Assembly (NCBI RefSeq): GCF_000812965.1
Contig: NZ_JSYN01000028.1
Coordinates: forward strand, 89,585-153,584
Source: Pedobacter kyungheensis
GTDB lineage: Bacteria > Bacteroidota > Bacteroidia > Sphingobacteriales > Sphingobacteriaceae
Length of the DNA stretch: 64,000 nucleotides
Reading direction: 5' to 3'
The first letter of the stretch is position 1. The number at the start of each line of letters is the position of its first letter. The notes below the pieces were generated by a model. The model was not told the DNA's origin. It searched no databases and saw nothing but the letters and a program-made list of their open reading frames with translations. Both the position numbers and the translations under genes were made by a program. This document shows, in pieces, positions 1-7,429 of this stretch.

Positions 1-1
1 T

Positions 2-286
2 TTTAAATACACCTATCTAGACATGTTATCTTTTGCAATATATATTGTTATAGGTTACCTGCTATCCAGTTGGCATTTCGAATTAATAACTGTTTTAGCT
101 ATATGCTCACTTTTGGGCTTATATGATAGTACAATAGGCCTAAAATTATCAATCAGATTTAAAGCTAATTCAGAAAATATCGATCTTATTAAATGTACCA
201 CCAGGTTGGTGATATCGATGATATCAGTAGCAATTGTTTTAGGTTCATTTGGAGCCAGTATATATAGATTTTCGACGTTTTTATAA
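2..286 (+). CDS. Hypothetical membrane protein, 5'-truncated by the window edge
   Basis: The frame is open from base 2, so the true start may lie upstream of the window; the first internal ATG is at 23. From that ATG it encodes 87 residues with about three hydrophobic stretches (roughly residues 3-17, 20-38 and 62-82), which suggests a small integral membrane protein or the C-terminal part of a larger one. I recognise no family. It converges on cydB. A similar-length frame on the opposite strand (55-324) looks less protein-like. Whether it is real is uncertain. Confidence 0.4.
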   Translation, partial: FKYTYLDMLSFAIYIVIGYLLSSWHFELITVLAICSLLGLYDSTIGLKLSIRFKANSENIDLIKCTTRLVISMISVAIVLGSFGASIYRFSTFL

Positions 287-348
287 TAGCAATTTTTAAG
301 CACAATGCTTCCCTCCCAACTCATAACGCTACACTCAAAACTTATTTC

Positions 349-1353
349 CTACTCTTCTTTCTTCTGAAACTTATAAAACAAGTATCCTAAAAAAGGTAAA
401 ATAAGCACACTGCCCAGTAAAAGCGCCAAACCTAAACTGTAAATGGTTTTTTCCGGTCCAACGGTTTCTAAAAGTGAAATGGCATCTCCGCTTTTTAAAC
501 GGATAAAATTCGGAAAGTGGGCATAACTAATCGCCAGGAGGATCATCGTTACCTGGAAGCCCGCCAAAATGCGTAATACCTTGGTTTTGCCTTTAATCAA
601 TAAGTACCACAACAATACAAGTGATAAACTGGCCAGCACAATGGCCAATAAACCAACACTGCTTTTAAAAACCCAATCGATTAGCGGAATCTTATCTCTT
701 TGCGCAGCAATAAATACCATGGCGCCAAAAACAACTGCTGCTACGTTCATTACTTCGGCTTTTTTAATAAAGCGTTTCTTATCGTGTGCTTCTTTTGTTT
801 CACCAATGAGGTAGATGGCTGCTAAGAAACCACAGAGCGCTACCGTAAATAAGCCCACAGCGATAGAAAACCAGTTTAACCAGCCCGAAATATAGGCGGT
901 GTAAAAATCTGTCGCCTGTGTATCAATATGGCCAGAAATCAGGCTTCCTGCTATAATCCCGAGAAACAAAGCAGTAACAAAACTCGAGTACCTGAAAATA
1001 CGGTTGTACAGCCATTGCATATCGTCTTTAACAGCGTCGTAATGGCGAAAAACAAATGCAGTACCACGCGCAATAATACCAATTAACATAATGGCCAGCG
1101 GAATATGCAGGTAAACCGACATGGTGGTATAAATAAACGGGAAGCCTACAAAAAGGATTACAATGGCAATAATGAGCCACATGTGGTTGGCCTCCCAAAC
1201 CGGACCAATGGCCTGATACATCGTTTTACGGGTTTTACTTCGGTTCTTGGTCGAAGTAAACAGTTCGATAATTCCTGCGCCAAAATCGGCTCCACCCAAT
1301 AAAAAGTAGAGCAGAATGGCCATGCATAAAAAAGTAATTACAACGTCTTTCAT
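349..1353 (-). CDS. cydB: Cytochrome bd ubiquinol oxidase subunit II (CydB)
   Basis: Second subunit of the bd-type quinol oxidase in the inner membrane; with CydA it oxidises quinol, reduces O2 to water and contributes to proton motive force. The 334 residues are mostly hydrophobic, with about 8-9 membrane segments. Family hallmarks are the N-terminal GGADFGAG (residues 20-27) and the GPVWEANHMW block (residues 50-59). It lies downstream of cydA on the same strand, but 303 bp of palindromic repeats separate the two genes, which is unusual for a pair normally spaced by a few bases. No small CydX-like frame is evident downstream. The start is an ATG. Confidence 0.96.
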   Translation of the reverse strand: MKDVVITFLCMAILLYFLLGGADFGAGIIELFTSTKNRSKTRKTMYQAIGPVWEANHMWLIIAIVILFVGFPFIYTTMSVYLHIPLAIMLIGIIARGTAFVFRHYDAVKDDMQWLYNRIFRYSSFVTALFLGIIAGSLISGHIDTQATDFYTAYISGWLNWFSIAVGLFTVALCGFLAAIYLIGETKEAHDKKRFIKKAEVMNVAAVVFGAMVFIAAQRDKIPLIDWVFKSSVGLLAIVLASLSLVLLWYLLIKGKTKVLRILAGFQVTMILLAISYAHFPNFIRLKSGDAISLLETVGPEKTIYSLGLALLLGSVLILPFLGYLFYKFQKKEE

Positions 1354-1360
1354 TATCTAT

Positions 1361-1661
1361 TTTTTTGCCACAGATTACACAGATCAACACAGATTTTTAA
1401 GGCAATTAGGTAACATGCACCCAAATTCTTATCTGTGTTCATCCTTTTTATCAGTGATTCAATTTATTTTTTTGCCACAGATGGACACAGATTTTAAACC
1501 ACCGGGTCTTATATTTTTATCTGTGTTCATCCTATTCATCTGTGGTTAATTTATTTTTTGCCACAGATGGGCACAGATTAACACGGATTTTTAAAGCAGT
1601 TAAGCAACATGCACCAAAATTTCAATCTGTGTTCATCCTATTTATCTGTGGTTAATTTATT
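1361..1661. repeat. Three tandem CCACAGAT palindromic repeats between cydA and cydB
   Basis: This 303-bp gene-free spacer is filled by three head-to-tail units of about 87-110 bp. Each begins TTTGCCACAGAT, has an inner CACAGAT, then ATCTGTGTTCATCC, and ends ATCTGTGG followed by TTAATTTATTT. Outer arms are CCACAGAT at 1475-1482 with ATCTGTGG at 1538-1545 (unit 2), and 1561-1568 with 1644-1651 (unit 3). Unit 1 starts at 1368 and its right arm has decayed to ATCAGTG (1450-1456). Units 1 and 3 share a loop containing ACATGCACC; unit 2 has a different, shorter loop. A fourth unit lies at 3123-3193. Both strands would form bulged hairpins. Confidence 0.9.
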
Positions 1662-2976
1662 TTGATTCGGTTTTAGCATACAATACAGGTACCATTTTAA
1701 TCTGCCGGTAAAGTAAAAAGGTTACAATAATGCTCAGCGAAAAATAAATAGCCGAGAAAATATAAAATGAGTACGCTATGCCGGGCATTGGCGTAACGGC
1801 ATCTTTAGTGCGCATAATGCCATAAATGATCCAGGGTTGGCGTCCAACCTCTGTAACTACCCAACCGGCTTCTAATGCAATGTAACCAAGCGGTATGGCC
1901 ATAACGAAAAGTTTTAGCAACCAGGGTTGTTCTAATAAAGATCGTTTTTTAACCAGATTAAAAAAGTACACCAGTGCAATCAGCATCAGCAAGGTCCCAA
2001 TTCCAACCATCACCTGAAAGGCGTAATGCGTTACTGCTACTGGTGGATGTTCATTTTCCGGAATCTGATCTAAACCTTTCACCTCAGCACCGAAATCGCC
2101 ATGAGCCAGAAAACTTAATGCCCCGGGGATTTTGATAGCACCACTAACCGTTTTATCCTGTTCGTTTACAATGCCACCAATTAACAGTGGTGCCGGTTTT
2201 TCGCTTTTATAAAGTGCTTCCATGGCGGCAAGTTTAGCCGGCTGTCTTTTAGCGACATCTTTAGCAGAAATATCGCCGCTTAAAGGCTGCAACAAAGCGC
2301 CAATACAGGCAAAAACTGCTGCAATTTTAAAGGCTTTTAAGTGAAACTCACGATTTCTGTCACGTAATATCATTAATGCATGCACACCTGCTACCGCAAA
2401 GCCTGTAGCCGTAAATGCGGCCAAACACATGTGCAGAGCCTGCGAAAACCAGGCTTTATTAAACATGGCCTGGATGGGATCGATATTTAGATACTGGCCA
2501 TTGGCAAAATCAAAACCTGCCGGACTATTCATCCAGGCATTTGCAGCCACCACCAATATCCCCGAAGCCAGTCCGCTAACACCAACCACCATACCGGTAA
2601 ACCAGTGGAACCACTTATTCAGCTTATTCCAGCCGTATAAGAAAAAGCCTAAAGCAATAGCCTCGATAAAAAACGCAGTTCCCTCTAACGAAAAAGGCAT
2701 TCCGAAAATTGGTCCGGCATGATCCATAAATTTAGGCCAGAGCAATCCCAGCTCAAAAGAGAGCATGGTGCCCGAAACCGCACCTGTGGCAAAGAAAATG
2801 GCTACACCTTTGCTCCAGGCTTTGGTTAGGTTTTTATACACCTCATTATTTGTTTTTAACCATTTATAGTGTGATACCGCCATAAAAAATGGCATCACCA
2901 TACCAATGCACGAAAAAATAATGTGAAAGCCCAGAGACAGGGCCATTTGGGAGCGGGCTGCGATAAAATCATCCAT
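1657..2976 (-). CDS. cydA: Cytochrome bd ubiquinol oxidase subunit I (CydA)
   Basis: Catalytic haem-binding subunit of the bd quinol oxidase. Visible family residues are His18 (equivalent to the b595 ligand), the conserved acidic pair Glu98 and Glu105 in the SFELGLLWP...FSLEGTAFF region, and the GRQPW signature at 378-382. At 439 residues it is much shorter than the roughly 520-residue E. coli form, matching the short-Q-loop (CIO-like) subclass common in Bacteroidota. It precedes cydB on the same strand. A TAnnTTTG-type -7 box lies 26 bp upstream of the ATG. The preference for low O2 and the respiratory role are family knowledge. Confidence 0.97.
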   Translation of the reverse strand: MDDFIAARSQMALSLGFHIIFSCIGMVMPFFMAVSHYKWLKTNNEVYKNLTKAWSKGVAIFFATGAVSGTMLSFELGLLWPKFMDHAGPIFGMPFSLEGTAFFIEAIALGFFLYGWNKLNKWFHWFTGMVVGVSGLASGILVVAANAWMNSPAGFDFANGQYLNIDPIQAMFNKAWFSQALHMCLAAFTATGFAVAGVHALMILRDRNREFHLKAFKIAAVFACIGALLQPLSGDISAKDVAKRQPAKLAAMEALYKSEKPAPLLIGGIVNEQDKTVSGAIKIPGALSFLAHGDFGAEVKGLDQIPENEHPPVAVTHYAFQVMVGIGTLLMLIALVYFFNLVKKRSLLEQPWLLKLFVMAIPLGYIALEAGWVVTEVGRQPWIIYGIMRTKDAVTPMPGIAYSFYIFSAIYFSLSIIVTFLLYRQIKMVPVLYAKTESK

Positions 2977-3001
2977 ATCTGATGTTCGATTTTGTGTAAC
3001 A

Positions 3002-3009
3002 CAAATATA
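3002..3009 (-). promoter_or_regulatory. Candidate -7 box of cydA
   Basis: On the minus strand this reads TATATTTG, an exact match to the Bacteroidota TAnnTTTG -7 element. It lies 26 bp before the cydA ATG, leaving a leader of about 20 nt. No convincing -33 TTTG was found at the expected spacing. Confidence 0.6.
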
Positions 3010-3122
3010 GCAGATCAGGGTATAGTTAGGTCAGATTAACAAGCTCTGTTTAGAATTATTTTAAATATAGAATGTTTATAAATTGAAAAAAGATTTGGAT
3101 GGTTTCCACCTCAGAGAAAAAT

Positions 3123-3193
3123 TTAACCACAGATGAGCACAGATACTCACAGATGCAGCGATATCTGTGTTCATCCTGTTTATCTGTGGTTAA
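3123..3193. repeat. Fourth CCACAGAT palindromic unit
   Basis: This is a 71-bp element with perfect 12-bp outer arms, TTAACCACAGAT (3123-3134) and ATCTGTGGTTAA (3182-3193), inner CACAGAT copies, and the family sequence ATCTGTGTTCATCC. It is the same family as the three units at 1361-1661. It ends just before the stop codon of the metallo-beta-lactamase-fold gene and could also act as a transcript-end hairpin for it. Confidence 0.88.
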
Positions 3194-3194
3194 G

Positions 3195-4106
3195 CTAAGT
3201 TCCTTTTATCTCGTCGTAAGCGGCGGATAAACTCCTTTGTATGCCATCGCCCTGCCATTCTGGTGCCCCTGGAATAGTGGTGGCTTTTAAGATCTCATCT
3301 TTACTTTTACCGCTTTTAATTTCGCCCCCAACAAAGGTTAATAAACTTTGCAGGTAATTTTGATAAGCCTTTACATCGGCCTTATTGCCGGTTACTTTTT
3401 CCGGATCCAGGCTATGCCCCCAGATAAACAGCGTATCGTTATCAAACTGACTGGTAATTTTATCCAAAGCAGTAATCCAGTTGCCAATGTGTGCACCGTT
3501 TTCGCGATCGATATACGGGAACCTCCGGTTAAAAACCAAATCGCCTACATGTACAATATTCGAGTTTTCGAAATGATAAACGGCATCGCCATTGGTATGG
3601 CCGGAACCATAATAATAAGCACTGATTCGTTCATCGCCTATTTTAGCTTTCCAGCCAGTACCAAAAGTGGTATCGGGCAGTAATTGTTTATCGAGGTTAT
3701 TGGCTTTTTCTGCCGCTCTTTTCTGGTTAACCAGCGAATTTTGATGCGCTACCACTTTTTGGGCTAATCCTTTAAAAGCAATGTTGCCTGCTGTATGATC
3801 TCCATGGTGATGGGTATTAATGAGGTATTTAAAAGGCTTTTCGCCCAGTTTTTTCAGTTCTTCAATTACATGCGGTGCCGAGGTTGGAAACTGGGCATCT
3901 ACCACCACAAAGCCATTGCCTGCATTCAGCCAGCCTATGGTACCGCCCTGCTCGATAAATATACCCACATTATTACGCAAAGGCTTAAAGTTATAAGCCC
4001 GCATTAAATCCTGCTGTGCAAAAACATCTGTTTTATATAAGGCAAGCATGGCCATAGCCAGCGCCGAGTGTGTGATGAAGTTTCTTCTTTCCATTTTTAT
4101 ATCCAT
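3195..4106 (-). CDS. Exported MBL-fold metallo-hydrolase
   Basis: 303-residue metallo-beta-lactamase superfamily protein. The metal-binding HxHxDH motif is at 99-104 (NTHHHGDHTAGN), followed by GSGHTNGDAVYHF and a late GHS motif that fit the third and fourth metal ligands. The N-terminus MERRNFITHSALAMAMLAL resembles a twin-arginine signal peptide, so the protein is probably exported folded with its metals. The annotated ATG gives MDIKMERR; an internal ATG four codons later would also work. Lactamase, lactonase, sulfatase-like and other hydrolase activities share this fold, so the substrate cannot be named. Confidence 0.85.
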   Translation of the reverse strand: MDIKMERRNFITHSALAMAMLALYKTDVFAQQDLMRAYNFKPLRNNVGIFIEQGGTIGWLNAGNGFVVVDAQFPTSAPHVIEELKKLGEKPFKYLINTHHHGDHTAGNIAFKGLAQKVVAHQNSLVNQKRAAEKANNLDKQLLPDTTFGTGWKAKIGDERISAYYYGSGHTNGDAVYHFENSNIVHVGDLVFNRRFPYIDRENGAHIGNWITALDKITSQFDNDTLFIWGHSLDPEKVTGNKADVKAYQNYLQSLLTFVGGEIKSGKSKDEILKATTIPGAPEWQGDGIQRSLSAAYDEIKGT

Positions 4107-4174
4107 TAAAAAGCCACAGCAATTGCCGTGGCTTAAATGTAATCAATTTGCCGTATTTTTTCTGCTGGCTGGCA

Positions 4175-4378
4175 TTATATTCCTGATCCTGGGGTTGGTC
4201 CGGGTTCGTGGCCAGGGCCCAGTGGATTATTTTTACGTTTATTATCTTTAGTAAACAGATTGGTGGTTACCTTCGATGATTTATTTTCATCGAGCGTATC
4301 GTGCTCGCGCACATCTTCTGCTTTTTTATCCAGTAAATCGTTCTCAACAACTTTACCTTTTTCTTTATTTGTTTCCAT
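4175..4378 (-). CDS. Small hydrophilic protein of unknown function
   Basis: 67 residues, very rich in Lys, Asp, Glu and Asn, with a C-terminal tail of Pro and Gly (PLGPGHEPGPTPGSGI). There is no signal peptide or hydrophobic stretch, so it is probably soluble and partly disordered. The skewed yet regular composition and clean ATG suggest a real gene rather than a chance frame. I can recall similar small proteins in Sphingobacteriaceae but no function. It lies just upstream of the metallo-hydrolase on the same strand (68 bp gap) and beside the RAYT region. Confidence 0.6.
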   Translation of the reverse strand: METNKEKGKVVENDLLDKKAEDVREHDTLDENKSSKVTTNLFTKDNKRKNNPLGPGHEPGPTPGSGI

Positions 4379-4490
4379 AGCTCTGTAAATTGATGTACTA
4401 TAGGAACAAGCAAAAAATCAGATTGTTTTTGGCCAGTTGTTTCAGGAATGTGTTTGCTTTTGTTGTTGACGAGTTGCCAATCAGAGAAAC

Positions 4491-4511
4491 TGGTTGGTGG
4501 GCCACCAACCA
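4491..4511. repeat. RAYT-associated hairpin 1 (left side)
   Basis: Nearly perfect palindrome GGTTGGTGG-G-CCACCAACC (4492-4510), extended by one T/A pair. It is followed by ATGGGTTT, which also follows the distant copy at 62176-62196. It is one of two hairpins left of the REP-associated transposase. Confidence 0.88.
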
Positions 4512-4544
4512 TGGGTTTACGCAGATACACCAAGAGAGCAACCC

Positions 4545-4567
4545 TTGTTTGGTGGCTCACCAAACAA
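4545..4567. repeat. RAYT-associated hairpin 2 (left side)
   Basis: Perfect 10-bp inverted repeat TTGTTTGGTG (4545-4554) and CACCAAACAA (4558-4567) around the loop GCT. It keeps the GGTG-loop-CACC tip of the family but has different outer arms. It ends 40 bp before the transposase ATG. Confidence 0.88.
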
Positions 4568-4607
4568 TTATGAACAATCTTGCCTATATTAGTTAAAATG
4601 TAAGCGT

Positions 4608-5168
4608 ATGAATTCTGATATTTATAAAGATAGAAGAAACTCATTTCTGGAATACAACCAAACATACTTTTGGACTTGTACCATTAAAGATTGGAAACAT
4701 TTATTAGACACCCCGAATTATAAGCAAATAATAGTAAGTTCTTTAAGCAATCTGGTAAAACAAAGTTTAATAGCAGTTTATGGCTTTGTTATTATGCCGA
4801 ATCATGTTCACCTAATCTTAAAAATTTTAAAACCTAATGGCAAAGAGAAACCGAGTTCGAGTTTTTTAAAGGAAACCTCACATGAATTAAGGAAAGATAT
4901 GATCATCAATAATCCGAATGCGTTAAGGCATTTTGAGGTAACCGAATCGGATCGCAAGTATAGAATATGGCAAAGAGACCCGCTTGCGATTTATTTGTTT
5001 AATATTAACATTTTAGAACAAAAATTGAAGTATATCCATTACAACCCCTTGCAGGAAAGATGGCGTTTGACTAAAAATACTGAAGATTACTACTGGTCAT
5101 CGGCCAGATTTTACAAAACAGGTATTGATGATTTTAATATACTAACCGATTACAGGGATGAATACTAA
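4608..5168 (+). CDS. REP-associated tyrosine transposase (RAYT, IS200-like HUH family)
   Basis: 186-residue Y1/HUH single-strand transposase of the REP-associated subgroup. It has the HUH motif in MPNHVHLIL (about residues 64-72) and the RAYT-type C-terminal block YIHYNPLQERW...YYWSSARFY, which includes the candidate catalytic Tyr. Unlike IS200 it is a single-copy chromosomal gene with no IS ends of its own. Instead it is bracketed by two hairpins on each side (4491-4567 and 5200-5273), which are the likely cognate REP sequences. Known RAYTs cleave and move REP palindromes in vitro; activity here is inferred. The frame is intact. Confidence 0.92.
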   Translation: MNSDIYKDRRNSFLEYNQTYFWTCTIKDWKHLLDTPNYKQIIVSSLSNLVKQSLIAVYGFVIMPNHVHLILKILKPNGKEKPSSSFLKETSHELRKDMIINNPNALRHFEVTESDRKYRIWQRDPLAIYLFNINILEQKLKYIHYNPLQERWRLTKNTEDYYWSSARFYKTGIDDFNILTDYRDEY

Positions 5169-5199
5169 AGATATGAGAATTTAATGGTTGATGAATTAA

Positions 5200-5220
5200 T
5201 GGTTGGTGGGCCACCAACCA
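5200..5220. repeat. RAYT-associated hairpin 3 (right side)
   Basis: Same palindrome as hairpin 1: TGGTTGGTGG (5200-5209), G, CCACCAACCA (5211-5220), followed by TGGAGTT. It lies 31 bp after the transposase stop codon. Confidence 0.88.
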
Positions 5221-5250
5221 TGGAGTTACAAAATATTGCATAAGCATTTA

Positions 5251-5273
5251 GTGGTTGGTGCACCACCAACCAC
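5251..5273. repeat. RAYT-associated hairpin 4 (right side)
   Basis: Perfect 10-bp inverted repeat GTGGTTGGTG (5251-5260) and CACCAACCAC (5264-5273) with loop CAC. With hairpin 3 it forms a pair that mirrors the left pair. Confidence 0.88.
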
Positions 5274-5310
5274 GCGAATTTTCAATATCAGCATTTAAGA
5301 AGCAGCTGTT

Positions 5311-5514
5311 TTAAAGCATGGCTCCCGGAAGTTTTCCCAATTCGTGTATACAACCAAAAGAGTGGAACCTCCTTTTGTGTATTTTGTTGAAATGGTGTGA
5401 TGACTCAAATGAAAATGGTGCCAGGATGAACTTGTAAATGTGTTTCCTGTCATCATTTAAATTTTCTTCTTCCTTCGCGTTTTTTAGATTTTGGTTGGTT
5501 TGGCTCTTTTCCAT
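5311..5514 (-). CDS. Possible small hypothetical protein
   Basis: 67-residue frame starting with ATG. The N-terminal half is hydrophilic (MEKSQTNQNLKNAKEEE...) and the C-terminal half is His- and Phe-rich, ending HELGKLPGAML. It has the same length as the small protein at 4175-4378 and a similar Lys/Glu/Asn-rich beginning, but I see no real alignment. There is no promoter box or supporting context. It may be a decayed gene or a chance frame. Confidence 0.3.
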   Translation of the reverse strand: MEKSQTNQNLKNAKEEENLNDDRKHIYKFILAPFSFESSHHFNKIHKRRFHSFGCIHELGKLPGAML

Positions 5515-5828
5515 GACGATATAGATTGTAGAAAACTTGTTAGTTTTCAGGGTTAACGAATTTTAATATCAATGCCTTTTTTGTTCGCTATGAAGCCGCA
5601 TCAAAAAAGCTATTTTAAAATTTGCTTAACCTTATACCACGGGAATAATGATAAGGTTTCGTTTAGGAACTACAGGTAAAATGGCTTGAATTGCCCTTAT
5701 TTTAATTAAATATAAGTTTTATTTTTGAGTTTTGCAAGATATTTCTTGCGTTTATGGATTGTTCAACCGCAGACATCCAAATCATTTATTCTTTTTGGAA
5801 ATCAGATACAGTATTGCTTAGGTTTATA

Positions 5829-6033
5829 CAGTCCTGCTCTCCACTTTACTTCGTGTTCGTTCCGATCAGGTTTAAAGTGGCGCAGCCTGCAATAATATCA
5901 GGGGCTGCAGGATGCCGGAATTTCTATTTTGCATTAATTCATCCGACCGCAAATAGCAGCAATAAAGCAGTACCTAAACCTGATTGAAATGGCATTCCGA
6001 TCCTTTATCGGAATATAATGAAAAGCAGGACTG
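5829..6033. repeat. 205-bp element with nested inverted repeats (MITE-like)
   Basis: Outer 10-bp perfect inverted repeats are CAGTCCTGCT (5829-5838) and AGCAGGACTG (6024-6033). An inner pair is ATCAGGTTTA (5865-5874) and TAAACCTGAT (5975-5984), and a small hairpin TCCGAT...ATCGGA lies at about 5996-6012. No target-site duplication is visible and no protein is encoded, so it fits a non-autonomous mobile element or a structured RNA equally well. Confidence 0.55.
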
Positions 6034-6088
6034 ACGTTAAAATGAAATGCTGGGCTTGCTTTCCAAAAAAAACGGAATATTTTCAAAC

Positions 6089-6117
6089 AAAAAAAAGTCC
6101 CAACTTTCATTGAGACT
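6089..6117 (-). terminator. Terminator of the cysteine desulfurase gene
   Basis: On the minus strand AGTCTCAA-TGAAAG-TTGGGACT (6117-6096; one T-G wobble) is followed by a run of T residues. It lies about 20 bp after the stop codon. Confidence 0.75.
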
Positions 6118-6139
6118 CTCCTATTTGGTTACGGATATT

Positions 6140-7288
6140 TTATGCTAAAGCATTTTGCTTCACAACCATTTTTACTTTTTCTATTACATAATCCAGGTCT
6201 TCTTTAGTAGTATATTTACTAAAAGAAAAACGTACCGACGGGCGGTTTGGATCGGCTTTGATCCCGTTTAACACGTGCGAGCCAATGTTAGAACCCGAAG
6301 AACAGGCGCTACCACCTGAGGCACAAATACCATTGATATCTAAATTGAATAACAACATATCGGCCATATCCATTTCAGGGAAAGATACGTTTAATACGGT
6401 ATACAAACTCTTATCGGCATCGGTTTCGCCATTAAAAGCAATACCCGGAATTTCGGCAATTAATTGTGTTTTAAGGTAATCTTTTAAGCCCTGAATATAG
6501 GTTTGATGCTCATCCATTTCTGCATAAGCAATTTCGAGCGCTTTAGCCAAACCAACAATGCCATACACATTTTCGGTACCACCGCGCATATTACGCTCTT
6601 GTGCTCCACCATAAATCATCGGCGGGATTTTAATGTTGCTGTTTACATACAAAAAGCCAACGCCTTTTGGTCCGTGTAGCTTGTGTGCGGCACAAACAAT
6701 AAAATGTGCTTTCAGCTCGCGTACATTGTGGCGGTAGTGCCCCATGGTTTGTACGGTATCGGCATGGTAAATGGCATTGTATTTCTCGCAGATATCGCCC
6801 ACTTTAACCATATCGGTAAGGGTACCCAATTCGTTATTGGCGTGCATTAACGAAACAAAGCTGCGCTCGTTATTTTGAAGCAGTTCTTCTAAATGATTGT
6901 AATCGATATTCCCTTTTTCGTCGATATTAACGAAACTTAATTTATCGATTTCGCCATTTTTAAGCATGGTATTTAAGGTATGCTCAACCGCGTGGTGCTC
7001 TATTTTGGAAGTAATGGCATGCTTGATACCATAGGCAAAAATACCGCAACGAATGGCTGTATTATCGGCCTCGGTACCTCCTGAGGTGAAAAACACTTCG
7101 GATGGGGATGCATTTAATAAACCTGAAACGGTTTTACGGGCCTTTTCTACCAGCGTTCTCACCTCGCGACCTAATGCATGAATGGCAGATGGGTTACCAA
7201 AGTAGTTTTCCATCACGTTTGTCATTTCTGCGATTACCTCCTTATCTAAAGGGGTTGTGGCCGCGTTATCTAAATAGACCCTTTTCAT
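6140..7288 (-). CDS. Cysteine desulfurase (NifS/IscS family)
   Basis: PLP enzyme that takes sulfur from cysteine as an enzyme persulfide, for Fe-S clusters or thiolated tRNA. In the 382 residues the PLP lysine is K203 in AAHKLHGPKG, with D177 (HADTVQ) placed to bind the pyridine nitrogen. The persulfide cysteine is C329 in GGSACSSGS, and its Ser/Gly-rich loop resembles the group I (IscS/NifS) type. Length and start (MKRVYLDNAATTP) are typical. No suf or isc genes adjoin it, so it could serve tRNA thiolation or general sulfur supply. It is monocistronic, with a terminator downstream. Confidence 0.93.
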   Translation of the reverse strand: MKRVYLDNAATTPLDKEVIAEMTNVMENYFGNPSAIHALGREVRTLVEKARKTVSGLLNASPSEVFFTSGGTEADNTAIRCGIFAYGIKHAITSKIEHHAVEHTLNTMLKNGEIDKLSFVNIDEKGNIDYNHLEELLQNNERSFVSLMHANNELGTLTDMVKVGDICEKYNAIYHADTVQTMGHYRHNVRELKAHFIVCAAHKLHGPKGVGFLYVNSNIKIPPMIYGGAQERNMRGGTENVYGIVGLAKALEIAYAEMDEHQTYIQGLKDYLKTQLIAEIPGIAFNGETDADKSLYTVLNVSFPEMDMADMLLFNLDINGICASGGSACSSGSNIGSHVLNGIKADPNRPSVRFSFSKYTTKEDLDYVIEKVKMVVKQNALA

Positions 7289-7354
7289 TTTTACGAATAA
7301 TTAATTAGTTAGTGCATTGTGGAAATTATTGTTGCCAATAATACCCGTTTTATT

Positions 7355-7386
7355 AGCCGTGATTTAATTTGATTTAAATCACGGCT
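7355..7386. terminator. Hairpin between phosphoglucosamine mutase and cysteine desulfurase genes
   Basis: Perfect 13-bp inverted repeat AGCCGTGATTTAA (7355-7367) and TTAAATCACGGCT (7374-7386), loop TTTGAT. It lies downstream of the mutase gene on the minus strand. The T tract on that side is poor, so termination is plausible but not certain. Confidence 0.6.
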
Positions 7387-7429
7387 TTTACCTTAAACGT
7401 TTGATCAAATTGTATTGATCACAAACCGG

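Larger units (their letters stand above)
5515..6139. other. Gene-free spacer of 625 bp
   Basis: I see no convincing gene here. The spacer holds a nested inverted-repeat element (5829-6033) and, at the right end, a terminator for the cysteine desulfurase gene. The remainder (5515-5828) is AT-rich and shows no clear structure. Confidence 0.7.

Noticed and set aside
55..324. Minus-strand frame of 89 codons at the left edge
   Set aside because: It opposes the membrane-protein-like plus-strand frame; less protein-like and with no context.
1316..1549. 77-codon plus-strand frame in the cydA-cydB spacer
   Set aside because: It runs through the tandem palindromes and partly across cydB; typical of a chance frame in repeats.
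4267..4665. Minus-strand frame of 132 codons overlapping the small hydrophilic gene and the RAYT start
   Set aside because: It includes the two hairpins and overlaps two better-supported genes.
5754..5987. 77-codon frame in the spacer after the RAYT
   Set aside because: It lies mostly within the nested inverted-repeat element, and its sequence resembles no protein.
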